A DNA stretch of 37,204 bases from a virus: IMG/VR virus record IMGVR_UViG_3300024933_000034, positions 1 to 37,204 of that record; one strand, written 5' to 3'. Each line of letters opens with the position of its first letter. Within the stretch, counting starts at the first letter, position 1. The position numbers were made by a program, and so were the translations under genes. The notes beneath the pieces are model-generated. The model ran no database searches. It was not told the DNA's origin and was given only the letters and a program-made list of their open reading frames with translations. This document shows positions 29,117 to 36,803 of this stretch, in pieces.

Positions 29117-30920
29117 GGTGAGCGCAGATATGGCCGCACTTTCCCCTGAAGCCTGCGACTATGTGCGCCAGCTTGCCCGGCGCCTGGATGATGCCGGGCA
29201 TGGCTCGGGCACGGCCATGGTGCGGGAGGCGGGCGAGTTCCTGGGGCTGTCGGTGCAAACGGTATACCGGCACCTGAAGGCGGTGGCGGGCTGGTCGTCT
29301 GGCCGCAAGGCGCGCAGCGACAAGGGCAGCACCAGCGTGTCGGCCGAGGCCCTGGTGACCCTGGGCGCGGCACAGCGCGAGGCGATCCGCGCCAATGGCA
29401 AGCAGACGCTTTTCACCACCACGGCGCGGGGCATTCTGGAGCAGAACGGGCACAGCTTTGGCGTGAGCAATGGGCAGCTCAACAAGCTGATGCGTGACCG
29501 CAAGCTTAACGTGGCCGCCCAGCGCGTGGCAGACCCGGTGCAGGCGCTGCGGGCTCCGTACCCGAACCACACGCACCAGATCGACCCATCCCTGTGCCTG
29601 GTTTACTACCTGAAGGGGCGGCAGTACATCATCCGAGACGACGAGTTCTACAAGAACAAGCTGGACCGGCTTGCGCAGGTCAAGTTCAAGGTCTACCGGT
29701 ATGTCTGCTACGACAAGGCGAGCGCCACTGTGATCCCCTGGTACACGGAGGCGGCGGGTGAAGACCAGCACAACCTGTTTCGCTTTCTGATGTTCGCGTG
29801 GGGCTTGCAGGAGGGCCGCCCGTTTCACGGTGTGCCGCGCCATCTGCTGTGGGACAAGGGCAGCGCCAACACATCGTCGGCCGTGCGCTCTCTGCTGGAC
29901 GCCTTGGGCGTCACGCACATCACCCATGAGGCAGGCAACAGCCGTGCCAAGGGTGGCGTGGAAAACGGCAACAACATCGTCGAAACGCAGTTCGAGTCCC
30001 GCCTGCGGTTCCAGCCGGTGGAGGATGTGGACCAGCTCAACGCTGCGGCGTTCGCCTGGGCCAACGCCTACAGCGCCAACCTGATTCCGGGCCAGGATAC
30101 GCGGCTGCGCCGCCCAGGCCTGCAGCAGCCTGTGGCGCGTTATGACCTTTGGCAGCTCATCACTGCCGAGCAATTGCGCGTGCTGCCTCCGGTGGAGGTG
30201 TGCCAGGCGTTCATGCGGTCGAAGGAGGAAGAGCGGCAGGTCAAACCGAACCAGTCGATCACGTTCCGCCATCCGTCAGCGGGGCGCACTCTGACCTATA
30301 GCTTGCGCGGCTTCGATGGAATCAACGTGGGCGACACCGTCAAGGTACGCGGGCTGATCTACGGCGAGTGCGCAGTGCAGGTGCAGGTGGAGCGCTACAA
30401 CGGTGACCCTCTGATTTACCGCTGCGAGCCTGAGGTGAACTTCGACGAGTTCGGACAGCAGGCGGATGCTGCTGAGATTGGGGCCGAGTTCAAGCGCGCA
30501 GCAAAGACTGACGCGGAGCATGCCGCCACGGCGATGGACGAGGCGGCTTACCCTGGCATGACGGCCGACGAAGTGAAGGCTGCGCGTGCCAAGCGCGTGG
30601 CGCCGTTCCACGGCCTTAACGCCCACGCCTACCTGCAGGACGTGCAGTTGCCCGCCTACCTGCCGCGCCAGGGCTCTGCCATCGACACGCCCGCGCACGC
30701 GGCGCCCGCAGGGCCCGAGCTGCTCGACGCCGTGACGGCGATGCTGCGCATCGTCGGCGCCATCGGCCGCAACCTGTCGGCCGAAGAAAACGCCTTCTTC
30801 GTGAAGCGCTACGGCGACGGTGTGCCAGAGGATCAGGTGGCGGCGCTGATAGCGCAGTACCAAGCCCCTGCGGTCGCCGATGAACCTATCCGGGCCGCTG
30901 GTGGCCTGCGCGTTGTGTGA
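29103..30920 (+). CDS. tnpA: DDE transposase (MuA/TnpA-like)
   Basis: This 605-residue protein is a retroviral-integrase-fold transposase. The catalytic triad is visible as Asp161 (HQIDPSL), Asp251 (LLWDKGSAN) and Glu287 (AKGGVENGN). The N-terminal 130 residues hold helix-turn-helix units (LGLSVQTVYRHLKAV) to bind the phage ends. A Mu C-terminal beta-barrel-like region covers about 395-450. The tail (about 540-590) should contact the ATPase partner. An ATG at 29130 with GAGGTGAG is an equally good start (596 residues). It carries out strand transfer in lysogeny and replication. Confidence 0.93.
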   Translation: MQPHEVSADMAALSPEACDYVRQLARRLDDAGHGSGTAMVREAGEFLGLSVQTVYRHLKAVAGWSSGRKARSDKGSTSVSAEALVTLGAAQREAIRANGKQTLFTTTARGILEQNGHSFGVSNGQLNKLMRDRKLNVAAQRVADPVQALRAPYPNHTHQIDPSLCLVYYLKGRQYIIRDDEFYKNKLDRLAQVKFKVYRYVCYDKASATVIPWYTEAAGEDQHNLFRFLMFAWGLQEGRPFHGVPRHLLWDKGSANTSSAVRSLLDALGVTHITHEAGNSRAKGGVENGNNIVETQFESRLRFQPVEDVDQLNAAAFAWANAYSANLIPGQDTRLRRPGLQQPVARYDLWQLITAEQLRVLPPVEVCQAFMRSKEEERQVKPNQSITFRHPSAGRTLTYSLRGFDGINVGDTVKVRGLIYGECAVQVQVERYNGDPLIYRCEPEVNFDEFGQQADAAEIGAEFKRAAKTDAEHAATAMDEAAYPGMTADEVKAARAKRVAPFHGLNAHAYLQDVQLPAYLPRQGSAIDTPAHAAPAGPELLDAVTAMLRIVGAIGRNLSAEENAFFVKRYGDGVPEDQVAALIAQYQAPAVADEPIRAAGGLRVV

Positions 30921-32170
30921 GGGCCCTGATGCTGAATTTGCGCGATGACCTTACCGCCGTGGGTTCTAACCAGTCGCAGCTTGCACGCCACGTAGGCGTG
31001 TCGCCTGCGGCTGTGACCCAAATGATCAAGTACGACCTCTGGCCGACCACGCGCGGCCTGAGCAAGGCACTGCTTAAAGAGCGGATCACCGCTTATCTGA
31101 GTGCGAAGGGCCTGTCAGCCGAGCGGCTGGCACGGACCTTTGACGAAGCACCTGCAGCCCTGCGCGCCAACGCAGAGCTGCAGGCGATGGCGAAAGCCAA
31201 TAACTCCGGCCCCCAACCCGGCTCGACCCAAGGAGAGGACCCTTTCATGCTACTACGACATCACTCGCTGTCATCTGCTGCCCGCCAGCACTTCAAGGTG
31301 CCGCGCGATCCCTTCATCAATGAACTGAACGAAGACGCGGACGTTTTCATCACGGACGACATCCGCTATGTGCGTGCGGCCATGCGCCACACGGCGCGCC
31401 ACGGCGGGATGCTGGCGGTGGTGGCCGAGTCGGGCGGTGGCAAGTCCACCCTGCGCCAGGACATGATCGACTGGATCAACACCACCGGCGAGCGCGTGAC
31501 GGTGATTGAGCCCTATGTGATCGGCATGGAGGACAGCCACCGCAGGGGCAAAGCGCTGATGGCGGCTGACATTACCGGGGCGGTGATTCGTACCGTTGCG
31601 CCCGGCACCTCTTTGCGCATGGCGCTGCAGGACCGTGCAGCGCAGATGCACAACATCCTCAAGGCGAGCGCGCAGGTGGGCCAGCGGCATGTGCTGATCA
31701 TTGAGGAAGCTCACGCCCTGGCCATCCCCACCCTCAAGCACCTGAAGCGGTTTTACGAGCTGCAGGATGGATTCAAGAAGCTGTTGTCCATCATCCTGAT
31801 CGGCCAGACCGAGCTGGAGAAGAAGCTCAGCGAGCACAACCCCGAGGTGCGCGAGGTGGTGCAGCGCTGCGAGCTGGTGAAGCTGCCGCCCCTGGACAAC
31901 CATGTCGAGGGCTACCTGCGCCACAAGTTTGACCGGGCGGGCCTGCAGTTTGACGCCATCTTTGCGCCGGATGCAGTGGACGCCATTCGGGCGACGCTGC
32001 GGCAGGCGGTGTCTGAGACGGTGCGCGGGCAGCGGCAGGCGCGGGAGCAATCGCTGTGCTACCCCTTGGCCATCAACAACCTGGTGACCAGGGCGATGAA
32101 TGAAGCCGTGAAGATCGGCGCGCCCAAGGTGAACTCGGCTCTTATTGCGGCTGCGGTGCGGGGAGACTGA
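30917..32170 (+). CDS. tnpB: Transposition target-capture AAA+ ATPase (MuB/TnpB-like)
   Basis: This 417-residue protein starts at GTG 30917, overlapping the transposase TGA (ATG 30929 is an alternative). Residues 15-65 are a helix-turn-helix (SQLARHVGVSPAAVTQMIKYDLW). The AAA+ module has Walker A AESGGGKS (170-177) and Walker B HVLIIEEAH (258-266), then a QTELEKKL sensor-like region. MuB-type proteins bind DNA, bring target DNA to the transposase and give target immunity. The N-terminal domain matches the MuB layout. Confidence 0.9.
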   Translation: MRALMLNLRDDLTAVGSNQSQLARHVGVSPAAVTQMIKYDLWPTTRGLSKALLKERITAYLSAKGLSAERLARTFDEAPAALRANAELQAMAKANNSGPQPGSTQGEDPFMLLRHHSLSSAARQHFKVPRDPFINELNEDADVFITDDIRYVRAAMRHTARHGGMLAVVAESGGGKSTLRQDMIDWINTTGERVTVIEPYVIGMEDSHRRGKALMAADITGAVIRTVAPGTSLRMALQDRAAQMHNILKASAQVGQRHVLIIEEAHALAIPTLKHLKRFYELQDGFKKLLSIILIGQTELEKKLSEHNPEVREVVQRCELVKLPPLDNHVEGYLRHKFDRAGLQFDAIFAPDAVDAIRATLRQAVSETVRGQRQAREQSLCYPLAINNLVTRAMNEAVKIGAPKVNSALIAAAVRGD

Positions 32171-32172
32171 GC

Positions 32173-32325
32173 ATGCGCCGATACCTTGTTGAAGTCCGTT
32201 TCTCGGACGGAACCGTGCACGAGTTCCACGGCATCTTCCCGTCGGACGGCGCCGCCATTCTGGCGGGGCTGGGCCTGCCAGGTGACCTTCACCGTGCGGT
32301 TGTGCCTCACAGGGAGGCCGCATGA
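32173..32325 (+). CDS. 50-residue early protein
   Basis: This short gene begins at ATG 32173 with GGGGAG 7 nt upstream and stops in ATGA overlap with the next gene. The product has a beta-hairpin-like start (RRYLVEVRFSDGTVHEFHG) followed by a Gly/Ala turn and a basic end. Such tightly packed early genes behind the transposition genes are usually host-takeover or unknown. I do not recognise the family. Confidence 0.6.
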   Translation: MRRYLVEVRFSDGTVHEFHGIFPSDGAAILAGLGLPGDLHRAVVPHREAA

Positions 32326-32567
32326 AGCGCCGCGTTCACCCGATGACCTGGCTGGTGGGCTGGCTCGCTGTTGCCCTTGTGGCAACCCTGTTCACCCTGG
32401 TGTGGGTCGTGTCCAAGCGCGATGTGGCCGAGGTGCAGCTTGATCGCGCGCATCTGGCAGGCATGGAGCTGGGGCAGACGATGTGCCTGGGCTTTCGCTC
32501 GGAAATGGAGCGCGCTGCGCGCCCGGCTACGGCGCCTGCTGCCACCCAGCGCGGGGGGCTTTTGTGA
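32322..32567 (+). CDS. Small membrane protein of the early operon
   Basis: This 81-residue protein has a single strong membrane helix at about 9-30 (WLVGWLAVALVATLFTLVWVV). It follows a Lys/Arg start (MKRRVHP), so the positive-inside rule puts the N-terminus inside. The remaining part is polar, with a Cys. ATGA overlap upstream and TGATG overlap downstream support it as a real coupled gene. It might block superinfection or modify the cell envelope early; that is not shown. Confidence 0.65.
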   Translation: MKRRVHPMTWLVGWLAVALVATLFTLVWVVSKRDVAEVQLDRAHLAGMELGQTMCLGFRSEMERAARPATAPAATQRGGLL

Positions 32568-33208
32568 TGGCGGGCGAGTGGAACAACGTTTGCCCGTCCT
32601 GCGGGGCCGAAGAGAGCCTGGATGCGCTGATCCTGCGCATGATCGACGACGACACGGCGCGCCGCCTGATTCATGACACGCTGAAGCTATCCCTGCCCCT
32701 TGGGGCCCAGTTGATGCGCTACATCCGCCTGCACAAGCCGCCCAAACAGCGGCTGCGCATGTCGCGCCTGCAGGAGCTGCTGACGGAGCTGGTGACCGAT
32801 ATGCAGCGCAGCGTGATCGAGCGCCATGGCCGGGCCTGGGCTGTCTCGATTGACGACTGGCGCGGCGGCTTTGACGCCGTGTTCCAGGCCGTTGAGAAAG
32901 GCACGCTGCAGTTGCCGCTGCAGGGCAATGGCTACCTGTACCAGGTGCTGACGCGCAAGGCCGACCAGGCCGAGAGCGCGCAGGAGTCGCAGCGCGAGCT
33001 GGAGCGTCGGGTAGCCCCGAAGCGCGACACGGTGCAGGTGCGCGGCCAAACGTTCGAGATCGGCACGGCCCTGGAGGTTGCTTTTAGCGGCAAAGACCCG
33101 GCGTTGGCCGAGATCGAAGAGCGCAACCGCAAGGCCAGCCCCATGTCTGCCGAGCAGCGCGCCAAGGTGGCCGAGCTGCTGGGCAAAAAAGGAGGGCCGC
33201 AGCCATGA
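32567..33208 (+). CDS. Early protein with CxxC zinc knuckle (BcepMu early-arm type)
   Basis: I start at ATG 32567, coupled by TGATG to the gene before. The 213-residue protein has a single CPSC knuckle (Cys9/Cys12), then a helical region with IDDDTARRLIHDTL and MRYIRLHKPPKQRLRMSRLQELL. A final charged region follows (MSAEQRAKVAELLGKKGG). This looks like a conserved unknown of BcepMu-type early operons. The helical middle and basic patches suggest nucleic-acid or polymerase binding. No function is known to me. Confidence 0.7.
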   Translation: MAGEWNNVCPSCGAEESLDALILRMIDDDTARRLIHDTLKLSLPLGAQLMRYIRLHKPPKQRLRMSRLQELLTELVTDMQRSVIERHGRAWAVSIDDWRGGFDAVFQAVEKGTLQLPLQGNGYLYQVLTRKADQAESAQESQRELERRVAPKRDTVQVRGQTFEIGTALEVAFSGKDPALAEIEERNRKASPMSAEQRAKVAELLGKKGGPQP

Positions 33209-33390
33209 GCGAGATCCGCCGAGGCCGCCCGCCGGGCCGCAAGCCCATGCCACCCCGGCCCGCCAATGCGGTGCCCTCGGCCCAGTACGACCGCATGCGT
33301 GCGCCGGTCTGGACCGCCAACCCTGCCGCGCCCGCTCGGGCCGGTGCCCTCAACCACACCCGCATCGAGAGCCGTGGCTTTCGGTGCTGA
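33205..33390 (+). CDS. Small basic early protein
   Basis: This 61-residue protein starts at an ATG that overlaps the preceding TGA (ATGA). It is basic and Pro/Arg-rich from the beginning (IRRGRPPGRKPMPPRPAN), like an AT-hook-like tail, and ends in RGFRC. The composition suggests nucleic-acid contact but no fold is evident. Coupling to its neighbour is the main evidence that it is real. Confidence 0.55.
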   Translation: MSEIRRGRPPGRKPMPPRPANAVPSAQYDRMRAPVWTANPAAPARAGALNHTRIESRGFRC

Positions 33391-33403
33391 TAGGAGCTAT
33401 CTC

Positions 33404-33685
33404 ATGCCCAACAAACCAACCGTGCCACAGCCCACCGACGAGCAGCGCGCGGAGTTTCGCCGTCGTTCCACTGAGCTGTCGAAACGCATCGTCGCGTCCA
33501 TCGAGGGGGAGCACCCGCCCTTTGTCGTTTTGGAAGCGCTGTGCTTGGCTCACCGCTACGCCGTTTCTTTGATGGCCCCCCATCTTGTCGGCTATGTCGC
33601 CACGGGAATGGCTGCATATGCGGGCGAGTTGCTCAAAGCCTCCCTCGCCCCCCAACCCGCCCCCCCGGGCACCCCTGTTCATTGA
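33404..33685 (+). CDS. Small helical early protein
   Basis: I start at ATG 33404 with TAGGAG 8 nt upstream. The 93-residue protein is helical, with EQRAEFRRRSTELSKRI and a hydrophobic middle (VVLEALCLAHRYAVSLMAP ... GYVATGMAAYAGELL) that could be a pair of amphipathic or membrane helices. Its end is Pro/Ala-rich. Function is unknown. Confidence 0.6.
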   Translation: MPNKPTVPQPTDEQRAEFRRRSTELSKRIVASIEGEHPPFVVLEALCLAHRYAVSLMAPHLVGYVATGMAAYAGELLKASLAPQPAPPGTPVH

Positions 33686-33698
33686 AAGGAGCATCCCC

Positions 33699-34316
33699 AT
33701 GGATCAATCCCCCGTCCCAGAAGGCTACATGCGCAATGCGCAGGGCCATCTTGTCCCCCTGGAGCTGGTCAAACCGATTGACCAGGAACGCGACCGCCTG
33801 GTGCGCGAGCTGGCGAAAGTCGCAAAGGACCTGAATGCTCGCCTTGTCGCAGGGAAGTCCAAGATGTTTGGTGATGTGGCTGCGTTCGTTGAACTCAGCG
33901 CCGAGCAGTACGGCGTGAAGCGAGGCGGCCTGAAAGGCAATGTAACGCTGTCCACCTACGACGGCGCCTTCAAGCTGCAGATCGCAACGGCTGAAAACGT
34001 CACTTTCGACGAGCGCCTGCAGGCGGCCAAGACTCTGATTGATGAGTGCATCAACGAGTGGGCCAAGGGAAGCCGCCCCGAGATCATGGTGTTGGTGCAG
34101 CAGGCATTCCAGACCGACAAGGAGGGCAATCTCAACGTGGGCCGCATTCTGGGCTTGCGTCGCCTGGAGATCGCCGACCAGCGCTGGCAGGAGGCCATGA
34201 AAGCCATTGGCGAATCGGTGCAGGTGATCGGCACCAAACAGTATGTGCGGCTCTACGAGCGCGTGGGTGGCACGGACCGCTATGCGCCCATCGCCCTGGA
34301 CATGGTGGCGGTATGA
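33699..34316 (+). CDS. DUF3164 family early protein
   Basis: The start ATG at 33699 has AAAGGAG 8 nt upstream. This 205-residue protein fits DUF3164: PEGYMRNAQGHLVPLELV at the start, then DRLVRELAKVAKDLN, and a late LGLRRLEIADQRWQEAMKAIGES followed by GTKQYVRLYERVGG. The family is common behind MuB in Mu-like phages and is at times mislabelled as a transporter. It has no membrane segments here. The function is unknown. Confidence 0.85.
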   Translation: MDQSPVPEGYMRNAQGHLVPLELVKPIDQERDRLVRELAKVAKDLNARLVAGKSKMFGDVAAFVELSAEQYGVKRGGLKGNVTLSTYDGAFKLQIATAENVTFDERLQAAKTLIDECINEWAKGSRPEIMVLVQQAFQTDKEGNLNVGRILGLRRLEIADQRWQEAMKAIGESVQVIGTKQYVRLYERVGGTDRYAPIALDMVAV

Positions 34317-34945
34317 GTGCGACGGCCACGTACACCCCTATCGCGGGATCGGCGCCCTTCAAGGTGATCGAGTTTTTACGCGCCAACACTGGCGCGCAGT
34401 TGGATGCGGATCAGGTGGCGTCAAAGTGCGATTGCGACCGCCGCAGCGTGCATACGCTGATGGCAAAGGCTGTGGCCTCTGGCATGTTGGTGCGCGTTGA
34501 AGACCTGGAAAGCGGCGAGCTGGTGTACCGCTTGGGCAAGGGGCGCCCGGTCGAATCCAAGGCCCCCCTCGCAGGCGGGATTCACGGCTGGTTGGAGCGC
34601 AAGGGCGAGGCCTCGGCCGAGGGGCTTGCATCCCGCCGCACGACTCCCGCCTCTCCAGCGCCAGCTACGGCCGACACATCTTCAGCGAAGAGCACGTCGC
34701 GGTTCTGGATCGACACCAACACTGTCCGCATCGACAAGGGTGTGCCAATTCCTGGACGCGGCGGCTCGCGTGCGATCGACTGGAACTCACTGTTCAGTCG
34801 TATGAATGTGGGGGACTCTTTCTTGTTGCCTGCCGCTGCTCTGTCCGCCGTCAGCACGGCGAGGAAGGCTTTCAAAGACGCAACCAACAAGGTGGTGTCT
34901 GCCCGCAAGGTGGAGGATGGAATTCGCGTATGGAGGGTGAAATGA
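34313..34945 (+). CDS. Early DNA-binding protein with DUF7303-like C-terminus
   Basis: I start at ATG 34313, overlapping the previous TGA. The 210-residue protein has a winged-helix-like start (FKVIEFLRANTGAQLDADQVASKCDCDRRSVHTLMAKAVASG, about 16-58). A low-complexity Ala/Ser/Thr linker (110-130) follows. The C-terminal domain has KGVPIPGRGG, WNSLFSRMNVGDSFLLP and RVWRVK, the pattern of DUF7303 phage proteins. These are widespread in phages and not characterised. A regulator of early genes is a guess. Confidence 0.7.
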   Translation: MSATATYTPIAGSAPFKVIEFLRANTGAQLDADQVASKCDCDRRSVHTLMAKAVASGMLVRVEDLESGELVYRLGKGRPVESKAPLAGGIHGWLERKGEASAEGLASRRTTPASPAPATADTSSAKSTSRFWIDTNTVRIDKGVPIPGRGGSRAIDWNSLFSRMNVGDSFLLPAAALSAVSTARKAFKDATNKVVSARKVEDGIRVWRVK

Positions 34946-35418
34946 CTGCGCCGGAAACCATGGGGCATCTGGGCGAATGCGCGTACACCGCATTTGCCAA
35001 GGAGCTGTACCGTGTCACGGGCATTGAATCCCCAGCATGGAACAAGCTGCGCGGCGAGCAGATGCGCAGCTGGCACCACGCTGCCAACAACGTGGTGGCA
35101 CGGGTGGCCGCGTTTGGCTTTCCCCGCCCGCTGGACGCGCTCGAAGACGCCCGCGAAGCCAAGCGGTGTGCCGAATGGCTGTTGCATGTGGCTGATGGCG
35201 GGGGTGCGGGCAGTGAAATGCAACTGCGTTCCCTGCTGCGCACAGCGGCGGGTCTGCTCACGAACCATGCATCGCGCGCTGATGCCGATGGCGAGGCAGC
35301 CGGTGCCCTGCGCGAGTACCTGAGCGTGCACCCGGTGGGCGGGCTGCTCACTGGCAAGGAAATGGATGCGCTGGCATTGGGGTTAGCCCGTGTGGCGCAG
35401 GCGAAAGGGGACATTTGA
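34942..35418 (+). CDS. Hypothetical early protein
   Basis: I place the start at ATG 34942 in ATGA overlap, with GGAGGG upstream; ATG 34930 in the same frame is possible. The 158-residue protein is helical throughout, with YTAFAKELYRVTG, LRGEQMRSWHHAANNVV and EDAREAKRCAEWLLHVADG. It has no membrane segment or known motif. The gene is coupled to the next by TGATG. I do not recognise the family. Confidence 0.6.
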   Translation: MTAPETMGHLGECAYTAFAKELYRVTGIESPAWNKLRGEQMRSWHHAANNVVARVAAFGFPRPLDALEDAREAKRCAEWLLHVADGGGAGSEMQLRSLLRTAAGLLTNHASRADADGEAAGALREYLSVHPVGGLLTGKEMDALALGLARVAQAKGDI

Positions 35419-35633
35419 TGAATGCCGTCGAGAACTTCGAGAACGCCCTCCTGCGCCTAGTAGAAGAAGACGCACAGACCGCCCTGTGCCTTCTCACCGG
35501 CACGTTTGTGGGCCTGACGTTGGAGCTGATCCGGCGCCAAGGGCACGAGCCCATCGGCGACGTACGCATTGATGGTGGCGAGTGCCGCGACATCACGATC
35601 CACGCCGCCAAGAAAGAAGTTGCACCGGGATAG
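35418..35633 (+). CDS. Small acidic early protein
   Basis: This 71-residue protein starts at ATG 35418, coupled to the gene before. It is helical at the start (AVENFENALLRLVEEDAQTALCLLTGTFVGLTLELIRRQ) and has a beta-like end. Its acidic character is compatible with a small DNA-mimic or inhibitor, but this is only composition. Function is unknown. Confidence 0.6.
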   Translation: MNAVENFENALLRLVEEDAQTALCLLTGTFVGLTLELIRRQGHEPIGDVRIDGGECRDITIHAAKKEVAPG

Positions 35634-35803
35634 CGCAGTGCCACGCGCACCGGCCGCCGTGGGGCGCGTCAGGCCGGTGGGATTTGCGGTGTGTGCCCGA
35701 GCCATCCATCAACTACCGCAGGTCGGGGGCCTTCCTCCAAGCGCTGCCCGACCCGGTTCCCGGTGCCGTCTCACCGGGGTTCCTCAAACCATGAAAGTGA
35801 CCA
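35634..35803 (+). other. Gene-free stretch with hairpin before HU
   Basis: No convincing gene lies in these 170 bp. A hairpin at 35759-35778 has perfect 7-bp arms CCCGGTG and CACCGGG with a 6-nt loop, 25 nt before the HU start. No T-run follows, so it is more likely an mRNA structure than a terminator. A promoter for HU could not be found. Confidence 0.4.
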
Positions 35804-36076
35804 ATGAATAAGTCTGACCTGATCGAACGCATGGCATCCGATGCCGATATTTCCAAGGCAGCTGCCGAGCGCGCGCTGGAGTCCTTCACCACCTCCGTGC
35901 AAAGCGCCCTCAAGAAGGGCGGCACGGTGACCCTGGTGGGCTTCGGTAGCTGGTCGGTGACCAAGCGCGCCGCGCGCACCGGCCGCAACCCCAAGACGGG
36001 CGAGGTCATCAAGATCAAGGCCCGCAAGGCGCCTAAGTTCACGCCCGGCAAGGGCTTCAAGGATGCGCTGAACTGA
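35804..36076 (+). CDS. HU family DNA-binding protein
   Basis: This 90-residue protein is a complete HU: MNKSDLIERMA at the start, helices to about residue 40, VTLVGFGSW, then the DNA-binding arm RTGRNPKTGEVIKIKA, and PKFTPGKGFKDALN at the end. HU bends DNA and, with IHF, helps Mu transpososome assembly. A phage copy in the early arm, near GemA and Mor, would supply it independently of the host. Hairpins flank the gene on both sides. Confidence 0.93.
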   Translation: MNKSDLIERMASDADISKAAAERALESFTTSVQSALKKGGTVTLVGFGSWSVTKRAARTGRNPKTGEVIKIKARKAPKFTPGKGFKDALN

Positions 36077-36093
36077 TCCCAGCCGGTTTTCTG

Positions 36094-36114
36094 CAGCCCC
36101 CGCCCTGGGGGCTG
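36094..36114 (+). terminator. Hairpin after HU
   Basis: Arms CAGCCCCC (36094-36101) and GGGGGCTG (36107-36114) form a perfect 8-bp stem with a 5-nt loop. No T-run follows on the plus strand, so termination is partial at best. It may separate HU from GemA expression. Confidence 0.45.
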
Positions 36115-36140
36115 TGGTGAGCCACCTGGAGCCCCGTTCG

Positions 36141-36803
36141 ATGACCACCGCCAAAGCCCCCGCAAATGCACGCCGTGCCGCACTGATCAAGCTGATCCAT
36201 GTGGCGCGGCGCGAGCTGGGCCAGAAGTCTGGCCTGGACGATCTTGCCTATCGCGACATCCTGCGCATCGTTGGAAAGTCCGAATCGCTGGCGGCGATGA
36301 CCGTTCCAAACATGGAGCTGGTTTTGGCGCACATGAAAAGCAAGGGCTTCAAGGTGCGTCCAAAGGCCGGGGACCGGCCCCAAACGATCAACCCGGACGC
36401 CAGCAAGGTGCGCGCGCTCTGGCTGTTCCTTCACATGCTGGGCGAGGTGCGCGACCCCTCCGAGAAGGCCCTTGCAGCCTACGTCAAGCGGATTGCCAAG
36501 GTGGATGATCTGCGTTGGGCGCAAGGCCGTGTGGTCGATACCCTCATTGAGACGCTCAAGAAATGGGCCATGCGCCGGTTGCCCGCCGCTGTGGCGGCGC
36601 TGCGCGAGGAAGTGATCGCGGCGCACCGTTCGGCGCCCTTGTCGGCGCGGCAGATTGAGCTGGTACAAGAGTCCGATCTGTACCTGAACAGGGGCCAGGG
36701 CTTCGACATGCACTGGTGGGCCTGGGAATGCCTCATGGGCGTGCTGGATCGGCCCATATCGGCCACAGTGGCCGTTTTGAAGCCCCAGGGGGACGCACAG
36801 TGA
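36141..36803 (+). CDS. gemA: GemA-like protein (DUF1018)
   Basis: I start at ATG 36141 (GGAG 9-10 nt upstream). The 220-residue protein matches GemA/DUF1018: RAALIKLIHVARRELG, LDDLAYRDILRIVGKSESLA at about 35-55 and a later KALAAYVKRIAKVDDLRWAQGRVVDTLIETLKKWA. Mu GemA is an early gene that modulates host gene expression. It is directly followed by Mor in GTGA overlap, as gemA-mor in Mu. Confidence 0.87.
   Translation: MTTAKAPANARRAALIKLIHVARRELGQKSGLDDLAYRDILRIVGKSESLAAMTVPNMELVLAHMKSKGFKVRPKAGDRPQTINPDASKVRALWLFLHMLGEVRDPSEKALAAYVKRIAKVDDLRWAQGRVVDTLIETLKKWAMRRLPAAVAALREEVIAAHRSAPLSARQIELVQESDLYLNRGQGFDMHWWAWECLMGVLDRPISATVAVLKPQGDAQ

Noticed and set aside
35582-35794. A 70-codon frame before HU
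   Set aside because: It overlaps the preceding gene out of frame and lacks a ribosome site; the sequence looks non-coding.
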